64,000 nt of DNA from Panagrolaimus kolymaensis (taxonomy: Eukaryota; Nematoda; Chromadorea; Rhabditida; Panagrolaimidae), in the NCBI GenBank assembly GCA_028622995.1, contig JAJQJQ010000002.1, positions 5,642,001 through 5,706,000 of the forward strand, given 5' to 3'. The first letter of the stretch is position 1. The number at the start of each line of letters is the position of its first letter. A program made the position numbers and the translations under genes. This document shows positions 49,441 through 62,203 of the stretch, one piece after another. Below the pieces are notes generated by a model. That model ran no database searches, was not told where the DNA came from, and saw nothing but the letters and a program-made list of their open reading frames with translations.

Positions 49441-52036
49441 AATTCAAATCAAATGTAATTATGTATGCTTCATAATGTAAACTAATGTGTATTGAATTGT
49501 AACAAATAAAGACTGATTTAAAAATGCTTGAGCTCTTATCACTTCAAATACAATTTTCCCGTTATTTGAATTTACTTGATATGCATTCAACATCTCTGAA
49601 ACTAAATAAAGCAAGTTTTCCAGAATGTAAGAAGGCTATGTATTGGACAAGACGCATCTTAATGATGCTCTAACGGTTGCTTGGAAAACTTGGTTTAATA
49701 CTGTCTCCGTTTTTTTGTTGTTGCACACATTTGATTAAGTTAATCAAGATCCCGTCTTTTTATTACTTTAAACTTCCATAACTGAAAGATTCCATGATCT
49801 CTAGCTTCCTCATTTGAAACCAGTTAGTTACGGGCGAAAAAATGGCATTTCTTCGCTTGTTTTTCATTGTTGCTTTTTGAAATTTCATTGAACACTAAAA
49901 AATAAAATTACATTATTACCATTTAACTTTATTTATTTTTAAATTTGATTACTCAATAATACATACATAAAGTACTAAAAAAATATGTTTAACAAATCCA
50001 AAAGTTTTTATAAAATTGTGAACTTTATGATAATGAAATGAGAGAGCAAGCAATTATCATCAGCCTACAAATCGTGCGTGATAAATGCTGTTGATGGGCC
50101 TTTTTGTGTAATCGTAAAAGTAAAGTATTAAAAAAACAAGTCGTTTTGCAGAACAGCTCATCTGACAAGGTTCTTGTCTCATTTTTTTCAGATCAAAAAT
50201 AATCTTTTTGTTGAAAGAAGTTTTTTTCAATCAAACAAGAAGGCGATGCAAAAAAGGGGAAGCAACAAAGATCATCAACATTTTTTTTACGTTCCTAAAC
50301 CTTTTTTTTTAATATAGGCGTTTTTAGCCTTCCATCTTCCTTCCATCGTCTTCTTTAACTTTTTTTCCATTCAAAAAAGGTTGTTGAAGATTTTTTTATG
50401 TGGCGGCGCCTCTCTCCCAGAAGCAGCGGCACATACTCCAACAAAAAAAAACGTTTTTAGAAAGTTTTATTCGCCGATCAAATGGCCGATATAAATTCTT
50501 GAATAATGATTGCAATCAAACAACAACCAACAAAAAATGTTGCTGTCTATTTTTTTCTAGAAAAAAGCTTTTTATAAATCGTTTTTTTCTTTCTTCCACA
50601 GATGCCTGGTTTGCCTTGTGCTATTGTTCTTTTGGACTCGGCTAAGAAAATTAGCCTTGTTAATTTAAAACTTCCTATTTGTGATCGTGTGAGAAAAATT
50701 TTATGTTGTTGATATTTTGTTTTGTTTTGATTTTTTTTAAAATTTATTCGAAGCTCATCATTTTTTGTTTCCCATAAATATAGCCATCGGCAGCAATCAG
50801 CCGTTGTAGTAGTGAATGTTTATTTGATTTTTTTGTTTGCTTTTTAAAATGTTGAAACGCACATACATGTTTTAAAACTTTCTAAAATTGTTTTTGAAAA
50901 CTGATTGAGGATTTCTTTAAATCGAAAATGCTGATGCGATTATGACTCTGATATCTGTGGCTTTAAAAGGATTTTTCCATAGTGATTATTACTGCTAAAA
51001 CTTTTCCGATTCTTTCAAATATCATTATTATTATATTTTTAGAAATTGTAATGATAACAAACTTTCATTACAAAACTTACACAAATTTTTATGTCTTTTG
51101 TTTTCCTTCCTGCAACTCTACTATCGTCATTCTTAAATTGTTAACAATCGTTTCTCCCCTATCTTTTTTTAAACTAAAGCAATTAACAAAATGATAGTCT
51201 CAAAAAACCACAAAAGAAACTATAAAACATGCACATAATATATTTTTTTCTCATCAAAAACTAAATACTAAATTGCGTCTTTGTTCTTTCTGCAGTTGAT
51301 CACAATCTTCTTTCTCTGTCACCAATTTTGATTTCTTTGTTATTCTTTTTTGAATTTTAAATCAAAGTTATGTGTTTTTATTTTATTTTCGTAAAAAAAG
51401 AGACAACTCTAAAAGTTGTGATTTTTTTAATTCAACGACTTTTTTTTTGAAAAAGACTAAAATCATTTTTGGTAAATGTGTTTTTTTTTTTGTAAATTTT
51501 TCTCAATCACAGTGAATAATCATGTGAGGTATGTTTTATGATGACAAAATATTCATTCGATGAATAATAGTTTATTCCAATATTTTTCTATGACGATCAT
51601 GCAATTATTGGCCTTTTAAATTTTTTTATGTTGTTTATTATGAAAGTCCGATTATCCCTTTTTTATGCGTTGCTATAGGAAAAATAAAAACAAATTCCTC
51701 TTTTGTGATTTATGTTATTATTTTTTTGGTTAGAAGAGGCATCCAATATATTAAAAGCGACCGATTGAGAGAGGTAAAGGTAAAAATCACTTTTCTTTTC
51801 TTTTGCCAAAGTAAATAGGTCGATTGATGAGCCAAAGGGACATTTTTGCACTTTATCTTATCTTAATGACCCTCGATTGAGTTTTTTTATTGCCTCAATT
51901 TTATTTTTGTTTGCAAATCGCAACAATCTTGGGTTTCTTCCTCATTTCGTGATATCTCTTAACTTTACGAGCAATTGCTTTATTATTTTTATCAATCTGA
52001 ATTTATTCTAAATTTTTTTATTAAATTTTAAGAAAA
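49441..52036. other. Intergenic between the two LAPTM4-like genes
   Basis: 2.6 kb of AT-rich DNA. A short patch at 50400-50470 is GC-richer and open (GTG start), with no family features. No repeats beyond T and A runs. Nothing else supported. Confidence 0.5.
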
Positions 52037-52699
52037 ATGTCATCCTCATTTACTCCATCAAAGATTCCATTTGAACATTATGCTCCTCAATATCGATGTT
52101 GCTGCAATTCAGTTCACGTCAAACAAGGAACTCAAATCATTGGTGTTATTCAAGTTGTTTGTACAATCTTCAGTTTAATTTATTTTATATTTTCTCATAA
52201 AATTGATGCTGCATGGGAAATCTTAGAAATTGTTTCGGTTGTTGGTGAAGTTATTGTTCTTACATGCCTTTTTATTGCACTGAAAAAAGAAAATCCACGT
52301 TATTTGCTTCCATATCTCGTTTATGAAGTTTGTCACATTAATTTTTATCTTTCAATTTTTAACGGCTTAAAATTTTAGAGTTTAATGGTTCTCGTTTCCA
52401 TTGGTTTCATTTTGAGTGGAATTGTTGCTTTCGTTGATCCTAATGGAAGCATAGCCCAAATATATCGAACTCAAATGGTTGATTTATCTTTTGATAATAA
52501 AGCTGAACATTTGAATGAAGAAACCGCAGTTAAACTTATCGCTGCTTTTACAAGCATCGCTTTCTTTATTGGTGCCCTTGTTTATGTTTGGTGGATTCAC
52601 GTTGTTTATAAGTGTTATCGTTATCTCAAAGATCTTAATGAAGCTCGCGAATCCAATGATTTATCCATGCGTTATAGCCCAAAGATCAATATGCCTTAA
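52037..52699 (+). CDS. LAPTM4-like lysosomal tetraspan membrane protein (copy 2)
   Basis: Two exons (52037-52327 and 52379-52699) give 203 residues. It shares YAPQYRCCCNSVHVKQGTQI with LAPTM4 proteins and four membrane segments with copy 1, but has a longer luminal loop before the last segment (DNKAEHLNEETAVKLIAAF) and fewer introns. The shared intron position supports duplication, and loss of the first and third introns of copy 1 is inferred. The C-terminal tail (YKCYRYLKDLNEARESNDL) is charged and probably cytosolic. The ATG follows ATTTTAAG by four bases, a weak trans-splice site. AATAAA near 52937. Confidence 0.87.
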
Positions 52700-53601
52700 A
52701 GCATTATTCTGCCTAAAACTATTCACGTTCTTCAACATCATCCAAAAATTTTACGACCACAATTTATATTTCCTTCATTCCTATTTTTGAATCTCATTTT
52801 TCCTCCATTTAATTATGTCTTTTTTGTAGCAGCATTTCTTCGATTTCACAACTTTTTAATTTTGTTTTTTTTATTGGTTTTTCTTTGTCACATATTTATC
52901 GGGTATACGATAAAAACGTATTTTTATGATATATTAAATAAAGTTTTTATTGACACAAAATACTGCACAACGTTGTTTTATAATAGTTTTTGTAGCCTAA
53001 AATTATCATCGACTTTTTGTTTGATAGAATGACAGACGACAAACTTCTCGAATTGATTTTTTCTTTCCATTTTTCTTTTTCCTCTGCCTTCGTTCAAGGC
53101 CAAATCGTGATTGTTGTTTCCTAACCATTTTTTTATTGGGGTTTTAACGTCATTGAATTCAACAATTCCTGTTTGAGGGAAATATAAATCGAAGAAAAAA
53201 AGGCCCTTAGGTTCTTCTTTCCTCCTCTTGGAAGGATGAGGAAATATAAACTTCGCTAAACTCAAAAATAAAATAGTTTTATTATTATCCGTTTCTTCAT
53301 TTTCATTCTAATCAATGGGCACCAAAAAAATATTAGTTAAGTAATCAACATAGTTAAAAATAAATAAAAGTCATATCACAGAATACAAAATATAAATTGA
53401 ACACAATTTTTTTCGCTATAAAATAAATTTTCTTTTTTACATACAAAAAAGATATGAAATTTTGTTTAAGGAATGAAAAATAAATCACAAATAGGTATAT
53501 CGTTAAACTTTTAACAAAACATACGCTGTTCTCTTTCAAAAGCACTCGTAAAAAACATGACCAAAAAATTAAAAAATTTATTTATTTATGATAATAATAA
53601 T
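52700..53601. other. Convergent intergenic region
   Basis: The 3' flanks of LAPTM4-like copy 2 and the minus-strand QSOX gene. Open frames at 52787-53032 and 52978-53265 overlap each other and look non-coding. Confidence 0.5.
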
Positions 53602-56495
53602 TTATGCAACGTATTTGGATTTGTAATTGGTTGGAGAATTGCTTGACCATGGAAATCTAAAAATGGGGAAAGATTATTTAAGTTTGAAAATCAGAGAAAA
53701 GGGCCATCACCACTTCCACAAAAAGCACCCATAAAAAGAGAAAGAGTGACAGAAACGTTTCTAAAGTATCGTATCCATTCCCTTCCAATCAAATCATAAC
53801 ACAAAAAAATATAATTTTAAAAACTTCATTAAAAATTTCCTTCTTCATCTCTTTCTCTTTTCATATTAATAATACCACATACAATTCAAAAATATACAAA
53901 TAAAAAAAACTGTGACTTAGATAACGCAAAAAAAAAGTAAGTGAAAGGCTACAATAATGGTAAAAAGCCACCGTAATAGCACCATAAGTAAAGTTACATA
54001 AAATTACAAAAGCACCGGACCCGAACAATCAAAAAAAGGTTAATATTCTCAAAACATAAATATACAAACAACATAAAACAAAAGGCTATATCTATAGTGA
54101 ACAATCATGTGCTAATGTGCAGGTGATGGAAGTACAAAAACAATAATAAATTCTTACACTTTATAATCATTGTAGTAATAAAGTGTTTTCCAAAATTTGC
54201 TTCGATTTTGTTGATATTTCATGTAAGCGAATGCAAGACAAGCTCCAATGATGATAATCCATACAAGATAAAACGTTGAACGATCAGCAGATTGAGCATG
54301 AGAAGCAACATAAGTATCGGAATCCAGGTTTCTCCATTGTCGTTTTGGACCACCATCAATTTCACGTAATCGGGCTTCAGATTCTTCAAGTTTGTCAACC
54401 TATAACAAAGAAAATTGGTAAAACAATAACAGAATCGAAATTAAAAATTTACTTTATCAGCATGAATAGCAAATTTAGGATTCAAATGTTTATTTGCAAC
54501 TTTTTGAATTTTGCCATTTTCAAATTCAGTCATTTTGTAACCGGGTTCAGGCTATAAACAATAACGTTTATAATACAACATGGCTAATACTTTAACTCAC
54601 CACAACTCCATCAGTTCGAACGTCGCTATAATAGCGAATCATAAATTCTAAAACTTTTTCCTCCATTGGAATTCCATTAACATAACAATCATGACAAAGA
54701 GCATCAGGCGGAAATTGACGTTTAGGATATTTTGGATCTTCACTAGCATCACCGGATAATCTTTTATTAACATTATTATGAGCTCTCCATAGCCAAAGGA
54801 TGATATCTTCTGGTCGAGTAACAAGGCTAAGTTGATTCGATTCTGTCATGTGATGAAAGTTTTTGGCACAAATTTCACAACTTAAATAATTATAAATGAA
54901 TTGATGCAGAGGCTCAAGAACTTCAACAACAGGTTTAAAAGCGGTATCTAAAAACCGAAAAATCAATAAAATAAAAAGTTATCGTAAACTTACTATGCTT
55001 TTCATCATTATAAGCTTGAACAGTTACAGCATGCATTAAAGTCCATAAACCACAAGTATAACCTCGAAGATAAGCTTGAGATCCCTTGCAAGCAATCCAT
55101 GTTGAATTTGATGGAAGTGGATGGCCTAAATCCTTTTGAAGGCTTTCAACCTTTTCAATCCAATCTTCAGCTTTAATAGAATTTTGAAGTTGAGTCCATT
55201 CATCCAAACGATAAAACAATCGTCGAATAGGAGCAGTTCCTGGAACATATTTCTTTAATAAGTGAATCCATCCTTTCAAAGCTGAAAGTTTTTCGCCACT
55301 TATAACAGGCTTTCTTGGAATTTCCTGGTTGAGCATATAATTGAGAGCTGAAGTTAGATCAAGATGTTGAACTTTAAATTGATCAAAATCGATGGGAATT
55401 AAAGCTTGATTGTTTCCAGATGGATGCGGTGATGGATCAAGTGCATTTGCATGAGGCGGTGGAGGTGGTGGTCCTTGATGATTTGATTCAACTAAACTTG
55501 CCGTATATTCATCGAGTTTTACTTTGATTGCAGGAAATTCAACAGCTTCTCTGAAAACATAAAATCATAAAAGAAAAGACAAATATAAGACTAACTTTGA
55601 AGAATATTCTAAAGCTTGTGGATTGTCACGTTTGAAAACAAGTAAAGCAGGTAACGAAATACCACCAAATTGTTGAGCAATTGGATGAGATGATGGTACG
55701 ACAATTGCATTAATAAATATATTCTTATGATATTCAATGATAGTTGCAAAACCATTCAAGAATGGATCTTCTTCCACGATAACAGCCAGAACTTGTTGAT
55801 TTGAGTCCATAGAATTCCAAAGTTGTTCCAAATTAACCGTTGATGGTGTTCCTTCAATTTTAGGCCAAGTTGCTGGACGAAGCTTTTGAAAATCAGCCCG
55901 AACAAGTTTTACAACATCAAGAGTCATTTTATCGAGAGAATATTTGTCACCATCATATTTGTGGCCATCAGCTTTTGTTTGAGACTCAGGAGGAAAATAC
56001 TGAAAGAGAATGATATTATCCATAACATAAACTATAAAGCTCATACTTTTAAAGTTGGAAAAGCATCTATTTCATGTTCTCGACAAAGTGGTGAATTCTT
56101 TTCATCTGCACAATTGACTACAGAAACTTGTACAACATCCGACCAATCCTTTAACTTCCTGAAAATAACATAAATAAGAGAAGTTTTAAAACAACTTAAA
56201 AACCTACGTTGCAAATTCAACCCATTTTGGTTTATAGCTGATCTGAAAACAAATTTTATAGTTTGGAAAAAAGAAATAAAGCTCTTACACAATGTCCACA
56301 CCATGATGAATAAAATTCAGCAAAAAATGCTCGCGGTTGATTATAGACAGATGAATCAAAATTTGTTACATCTAATTCGAGAACGTTGTCTCCAGGAGCA
56401 TAGAGACTTTTTTCATCTCCTTCAACAGCACATATTCTTAATAGCAAAAATAACCATGTTAATATAAATATCTTTAATGGTTTTAATGTATCCAT
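53602..56495 (-). CDS. qsox: Quiescin sulfhydryl oxidase (QSOX)
   Basis: Nine exons (56495-56289, 56242-56208, 56158-56047, 55999-55596, 55550-54994, 54947-54601, 54551-54453, 54399-54158, 53656-53602) give 685 residues. An N-terminal signal peptide is followed by a thioredoxin domain with CGHC (66-69), a second redox-inactive thioredoxin-like domain, and an Erv/ALR FAD domain with WTLMHAVTVQAY, CEIC (462-465) and CHDC. A membrane segment (about 629-646) precedes a short basic tail. QSOX makes disulfides in secreted proteins in the ER/Golgi and passes electrons to oxygen. All catalytic Cys pairs are present. A Pro run (PPPPPP) lies between the thioredoxin and Erv parts. The last intron (54157-53657) is 501 bases, much longer than the rest. 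Confidence 0.95.
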
Positions 56496-57911
56496 TCAAT
56501 CAGTCAAAATAAACTCCCAAAGTTTTGTTGGCGATATTGTAGTTTCTTCCAATTTTGATTTACCAAGTTGGGCACATTCGATTTTTTAACACCTAAAAAA
56601 CAAGAAATTTAGAAGCTGATAAAAAAGGTGAACAATAGCAATCACGTCAAAATCACGTTCGAAAAAATGGATAATGCAAATAAAACATTTCAAAAAAAAA
56701 ACGGGTAAAAAATGGTAGGGCCAAAGGAAGAAATAAAAAACGAATCTCAGATAAAGAAAAATGAAATGGAAAAGAGAAAAGATAGCTAGATTTGCATTGC
56801 CTCAGGGGAAATTTTTATTCCACGCGTAAAAGATCAAACAATGTAATAAAAATATGTGTTTGAATGAAGAGTAATAATAATCCATCAATAATCAATAAGC
56901 AGCAATGAAAAAAAGACATCCTAAAAAATGTGGTAAATGAAATTTTGCACAAATATTTTGTTTCCCTGTCTTAAACGGAAATCTTGTTTTTTTTTGTTTC
57001 AAACATACAACTATCGGAAGCAAAACTTTTTATGAAACGTCGCACAAAAGCTTTTTATGTCAAATAAAAAAATCTTTCCAATTGATTTTGAAAAATAAAG
57101 AAATCATTTCAAAGTAAAAATAGTCTTTAAAAAAGTCTCAAACCAGCAAAAATTTAAAAATAAATTTACGAACAAACGCATGTTACATTTTTTTCCTCTG
57201 GACGGGGTTTGTTGTCTAAATGAAGGACCACGATAATGCGAAATCAGCGACGACATCAGACCACAACAAAGGAGTTGCTTCCAAAGGATCGATATGCAAA
57301 GATCGTTCAATTTTTTAGTCTTTTTTTTCTTCTCGTTCAAATGCGACATAAGAATGCAAAGGATCTGGTTGTCTACATATTTTTTTTGCGCGCATCAAAA
57401 AACGAACTAACAGGTCAGCAGCAGTAAGGGAATAACCAGACCAAATGCAACCACTGACTGGTTGCAACTAAAAGACAATCGGTGGTAGTGATCAAGGCCT
57501 TTCGATGGTCAGTATTATAAGACATAAGAGAAAAAAAAGCTTGCAAATTATTAATAAAATAATAAAAAAGAACGCGAGAAAAAAATGAAAAAATTTGGTG
57601 ATTACAGTATCGAAGGAGGGAAATTAGACGCAAAACAAGTGCTTTGATAAAAAGAAGTTTGAAGAACCAATTTGAATTCAAAGATATAAAGAATCAAAGG
57701 AATTAATAAAAGCTAATGAGTCATTAAGTAAAGGACAGAACTATTTGCACAATCGATAAAAAAAAGTAAAGTAAAATTATTTGGAACCAACCTTTCGTTG
57801 TTGAAGTTTAAATGTCAATAAAGATAAACAAATTTTATACTTACAAAAAAAAATGAACAATAAAATATTAATAACTCGTACAATTCAAAATATATACAAA
57901 ATCAACACAAT
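56496..57911. other. Intergenic, no gene seen
   Basis: The upstream flank of QSOX and 3' flank of the XPG gene. One 8-of-9 match to the TGGTCAGTC motif lies near 57505. Open frames at 57104-57349 and 57415-57681 look spurious. Confidence 0.5.
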
Positions 57912-60900
57912 TCAATCATCATCGCTACTTTCTTCTGAAAGTTGCAATTCACTCGGTTGAAGCGTAGGTAGAGCTTTGGCTTTTTTCGGTTTAGCAACTG
58001 AGATTTTTGATTTGAGAGTTCTTTTTCCACGAGATGCCGATGGAGCTTTTTCTTTTACTGCTGTTAATTTTGCTTCTTCTCTTTTTCCATCTCCTTCAGC
58101 TTTGTTCTTTTCTTCCATTAAACGAGCAACTTCTTCATCAAGGGTTTCATCATAAAAATCATCTTCAGCTTGAGGCGGCCGTGGAGGTAAGCATATTGGA
58201 TTCATTTTATGAATTCGAGTTGATTCAATATTGCCGGGGTTGATTCCTTTACTTTTAAAGAGTTTATCCAAAGCAGCTCGAACTCTTGAAGTTGGTGCAA
58301 GTTGTTGTTCATCAGGAGATTTTTGGAGTTTTTGAGCAAATCCAGTAATTCTTGTTTGATATGTTTGAATTGACCGCTTAATAAATTCATCCCAAATTTG
58401 AAAAGCTTTATGAGTTTTCTAAAAACATAGTTGATTAAAAACAAACAATATGGCCACAAAAAACTCACTCTATGTAATTCATCCAAACTCCATCCAATAG
58501 AATCCCATAAAAATTCTTCCAATTGAGTAAATTCAACACTTTTCCATTTGAATAATGTGGCATCTGAATTTACAATAGGATGACCGTAAGCTTCATAAAT
58601 TTCTGGGTTAGGGAACTAGAAAATGATAGAATAAAAAGTACATAGTTGTTTAAACGACCAACCGATTCAATTTTCTCTTCATCATTGTTCTTTTCAATTG
58701 CTCGCCTAAGACGAATACGAACTGCTGATTCAATAAAATGTTTAGTTTGAGAACATTCAGGATTCGCTTCAAATTCACGTTTAGATAACAACCACTTTTT
58801 AATCGATTCAAGCACTTCATATGCCTAAAAAGTGAAATGAGTTACATAATCCAATATTGTGTATATAAACACCTCTTTTTCATTTGTGATTTTCTTTCCT
58901 TTTGGTGTAAATTCAGCTATTATTTCCAGCGCTGTAACCATTCCAACGCTTTCAAACCCCTAAAAATTGTGAAATTTTATGATGTATGTAAAATTAGAAA
59001 AAAGCCATACACGAGTGTAATCTCCACCAGCTAACATTGTTAATTGAATACATTCCAAATGAGTTAAACCTAAAACATTAAAAGATATAGTAATTCAAGT
59101 AGATAACCCCAAAAAGTATTACCTAATTCTTTCTTGATTTCGCTAGCTTGATAAAAATGAACATTTCTCTTCTTTGAAAACATATTCTTATAAACTTTCT
59201 TGCCACCAAAAAGCCAAATATCAGAATCATCTGTAACAATTCCTTCAACAAGACCAAGCCTTTCTAATTCCGCGCATTGCGCTTCAGCTTCACCAGGTGC
59301 AACAATATATGGAAGACCAAGAAATGTTAAAAGTTGTTGACATTCGTTATAAACTCCTTTTTCATCTTCTCTGTCATAAAAATCTTCGTTTGCTTCTTTT
59401 CTTCCAGCAAATTCTAGGCCATCATCATCGTCAGATTCCAAGAGAATTTCAATATCATCATCATTGATTTTAGATTTGGTCATTTGATTGATCGTTAATT
59501 TGCGTGATGATGCACTTTTTGGTTCGTCAATAATAACTTCTTCAAAATCAGAATCATCTGATGCTTCTTTCTGTTCACTACCAAAGTTTTCACCTTTTCC
59601 TAAAAATATGTGGTAAATACAGCTGCATGTTATATCAAAAAATTCAAACTTTTCAATACATTCATTCTTCCAATAAAGGTGTCGATAGCACTAGTTTTCG
59701 ATGGAATATGACCAATTTCCATGACAGCATCAGCCTCTGTATCAGCTTTTTGATGAGCGTCTTCTTCTTCAACAGAAAGAAAGGCTTCAGCAACATCATC
59801 GTCACTTTCCTCTTCATCTTCAGGCATTTCGTTAATAGGTTTATTTGGTGAAACAGAAGATTGTTGGACTGTAGAATTAGAAGAAGATAATTTACTAGGA
59901 GATGCCAGTGGAGATTTTTGATAATACTGTTGACGAACTTGTTTAACGAAATCAGTCCATACAAGCTTTTCAGGCTTTTTCTTTTTCTCAGGCGATATTA
60001 TCTCACAGTCAGAATCTTGATCTTTTGTAAGCAAATGACTTCTGGCGTGAGCATCAACAACAACTATCTTAATTTTATTGTCTTTCAATTTTGCTGTTTG
60101 ATGTGCCTTTTCACTTCGAAGCTAAAAAACGAAAAGATGAAGATAAATGTGATTAAAAGTAAAAACCAACTAAATCAATTTCATTGTCAATTTGATGTCT
60201 TTGAAGCATTCGTTGCTTTTGAAATTTATAAAAATCCACAGCATCACTTGGAATATCTCCATCATTCAATCTTGTTTTCTTAACTTTTTGTTTTGCTTCA
60301 GCAAGGAAGGAAATCTTGTCATCTCTTGAAATAAGGTCGTGATAGCCAGCAAGAAATTTGTCATCAGCAAAATTCGTAGATGAACTAAAAATACAGTATA
60401 TATTTGGCTTTTCTTCAATTATGTAATAAAGCTTACTATGTTTTCTCTTTGAAAGCTTGAGAAACTTCTGGTAAAGCAAATAGATCATTATCACTTAGTC
60501 TCGCCTTCTTCTTCAATAATTCTACTGCAGCTTGAGAACCTGAAGCTGCTTCCGCGAGAACTCGTTTCTGTTCTTTACTTAAAACCAATTGATCAATATA
60601 ACGACGAAGGTGACGATCACGCTAAAACTTCACATTCATAAAACATTTATTCTTTTGAGTGTATTAGGTAACTTACAAGAAGATGACGCTTGAAAACAGG
60701 AATTTGATATCCATCGAAAACAAAAACAGGACGAATTTTGTAAAATAATAACTTCGAGATTCGATTGATCAATAGTACCAAATGTGGACTTCTTGAATCA
60801 TTTCCATGAGCATTAAAGCCTTCCAAAGCTTGATGAAGCCATAATGAAATATCTAAAAATCACAAAACTGTAAAATAATACATTCCAATTACCACGTCAC

Positions 60901-60992
60901 ATACCAACAGCGATTCGCTTTCCTTCCAATGATTCAAGAGGAACAGGAGTTGCGGTTGGTTCAAGAATTTGCCAAAGACCTTGAACTCCCAT
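57912..60992 (-). CDS. xpg-1: XPG/ERCC5 structure-specific endonuclease
   Basis: Eleven exons (60992-60905, 60852-60677, 60621-60437, 60384-60171, 60121-59650, 59599-59123, 59066-59011, 58959-58873, 58824-58663, 58615-58469, 58418-57912) give 856 residues. The N domain begins [13 protein letters not shown], with acidic site residues D30 (DISLWL) and D76 (FVFDG). A long acidic spacer ([14 protein letters not shown]) separates it from the I domain, where [12 protein letters not shown] (E482, E484), TDDSD (D503, D505) and AGGDYTRG (D554) complete the metal site. The spacer length separates XPG from FEN1 and EXO1. It makes the 3' incision in nucleotide excision repair with TFIIH. Near the C terminus QTRITGFA is a degenerate PCNA box, and a Lys-rich tail (PKKAKALP) may direct nuclear import. 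Confidence 0.96.
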
Positions 60993-61363
60993 TAACAAAT
61001 GATTTGTAACATACACAAAAGAAAATAGAGCTAATTAGAATCCAGAAAATTGGTGAAAAAGGTCGTGTCTAAAAAACAAGAAAATGTATCTTTCAACAAT
61101 AAAAATTATCGCGACAAGAAAATTTTAGCTCGATAGCGGTTTATGAAAATGTCTTTTTCACAACTATGATTTCATCGCATTTCTTCTTAATTAATACCAA
61201 TATGATGGAAATGGTGATATACCAACTAAATTCAAGCCACTGATTCAAGTCAAATACAGTAAAAAATAAACAGTTTATACACGAAACTCAAAACAAGAAA
61301 CAAATAAAAGGAGCTGTAAAAATAACAAGAATTTTTTGTTGAGAGGTCGCAGCTTTGACATTA
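60993..61363. other. Intergenic between XPG and the HMG-box gene
   Basis: Upstream of XPG and 3' of the HMG-box gene, both on the minus strand. The 371-base gap shows AT-rich DNA only. It is too long for a typical nematode operon gap, though not decisive. Confidence 0.5.
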
Positions 61364-61672
61364 TTATTCTTCTACAGGAGAGGACTGATCTTCTTGCCCT
61401 CCTTGTACTTGGGCTTCAGTTTCACGATGATAACGTTCTTTGTCTTCAGCGGCCATGCGTTCCCATTTTGATTTGTCACCAAGTTCACGCCATGCAGCCC
61501 CAGCAAGTTTGGCAACGTCTGCAGCAGAACGTTTTTTGGGAGCATCTTCAGGAAGCATAAATTGTTCACGAGTTTCTTTGAGCCAGAACATGTAAGCATT
61601 TGTTGCACGACGAATTCTGTTAGGATCTTTTGTTTTCTTAGTAATAGCAGATCTCTTCTTTTTTTCAGCCAT
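61364..61672 (-). CDS. Single HMG-box protein
   Basis: A single exon of 102 residues. The HMG box runs from about residue 15 to 80 (ATNAYMFWLKETREQF, GAAWRELGDKSKWERMA, DKERYHRE), with a basic N-terminal extension (MAEKKKRSAITKKTKD) and a short acidic tail. HMG-box proteins bend DNA non-sequence-specifically. Size and layout resemble small nematode HMGB-like proteins such as HMG-1.1, but orthology is not certain. The start chosen is the ATG preceding AEKKK, since an in-frame ATG seven codons upstream has a hydrophobic sequence. A TTTTTAG trans-splice acceptor is at 61714-61715. Confidence 0.87.
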   Translation of the reverse strand: MAEKKKRSAITKKTKDPNRIRRATNAYMFWLKETREQFMLPEDAPKKRSAADVAKLAGAAWRELGDKSKWERMAAEDKERYHRETEAQVQGGQEDQSSPVEE

Positions 61673-61775
61673 AATAGAGAATAATAAGAACAATTGTGAA
61701 AGCTTTGAAAACCCTAAAAATTGAATGAGATTATAGAGTTATTGGTACAAAAATATTGCAAGGAGTAGTTCACGC

Positions 61776-61837
61776 TAGGGTTGTCGAATTTCCCGGGAAA
61801 TGGGAAATTTCCCGGGAAATCTTTTTTGACAACCCTA
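61776..61837. mobile_element. 62-bp mini inverted-repeat element, hAT-like
   Basis: Ends TAGGGTTGTC and GACAACCCTA are exact inverted repeats. Inside, TTTCCCGGGAAA occurs twice around ATGGG. The 9-base word AGTTCACGC flanks both sides (61767-61775 and 61838-61846). Counting one base into the end would make it 8. An 8-base duplication with TAGGG ends is typical of hAT elements. There is no coding capacity. It lies just upstream of the HMG-box gene's acceptor, in its promoter region. Confidence 0.8.
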
Positions 61838-62203
61838 AGTTCACGCAACAATAAAAAAAGATAGACGTAAAATGAAGAAGGAGAAGCTTTCATATAAAAA
61901 ATGATGAAACAAAAAAATGATGAAACAATCAAAAATTCTCTGAGAATGAAAATTTTCTTTTGACCCCGCTCGTAGACGGTACTTCAGTCTAATCGCTTTG
62001 AGAGATTGAAGCTTTAAAAAAGCCTTTCAAACTTTGACAATTTTTTTACATTTTCAGTAAGATTTTTTTATAAAATTGATTGGTTGTAAACCATTATTAG
62101 CGTTCAATAATTTTTTGAATGAAATGTTTGTTAAAATGCATTATTATTAGGTAAAGATTTTATTATTAAACAATAATACTATGGGTTAAAAATTCAACAA
62201 AAA
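61838..62203. other. Intergenic, upstream of the HMG-box gene and 3' of the second cathepsin gene
   Basis: No gene. A patch at 61955-61990 (GACCCCGCTCGTAGACGG) is GC-richer, but I could not fold it into a tRNA. Confidence 0.5.

Noticed and set aside
61955..62010. GC-richer stretch that might be a tRNA
   Set aside because: No complete cloverleaf, no T-arm GTTCRA and no acceptor stem could be paired.
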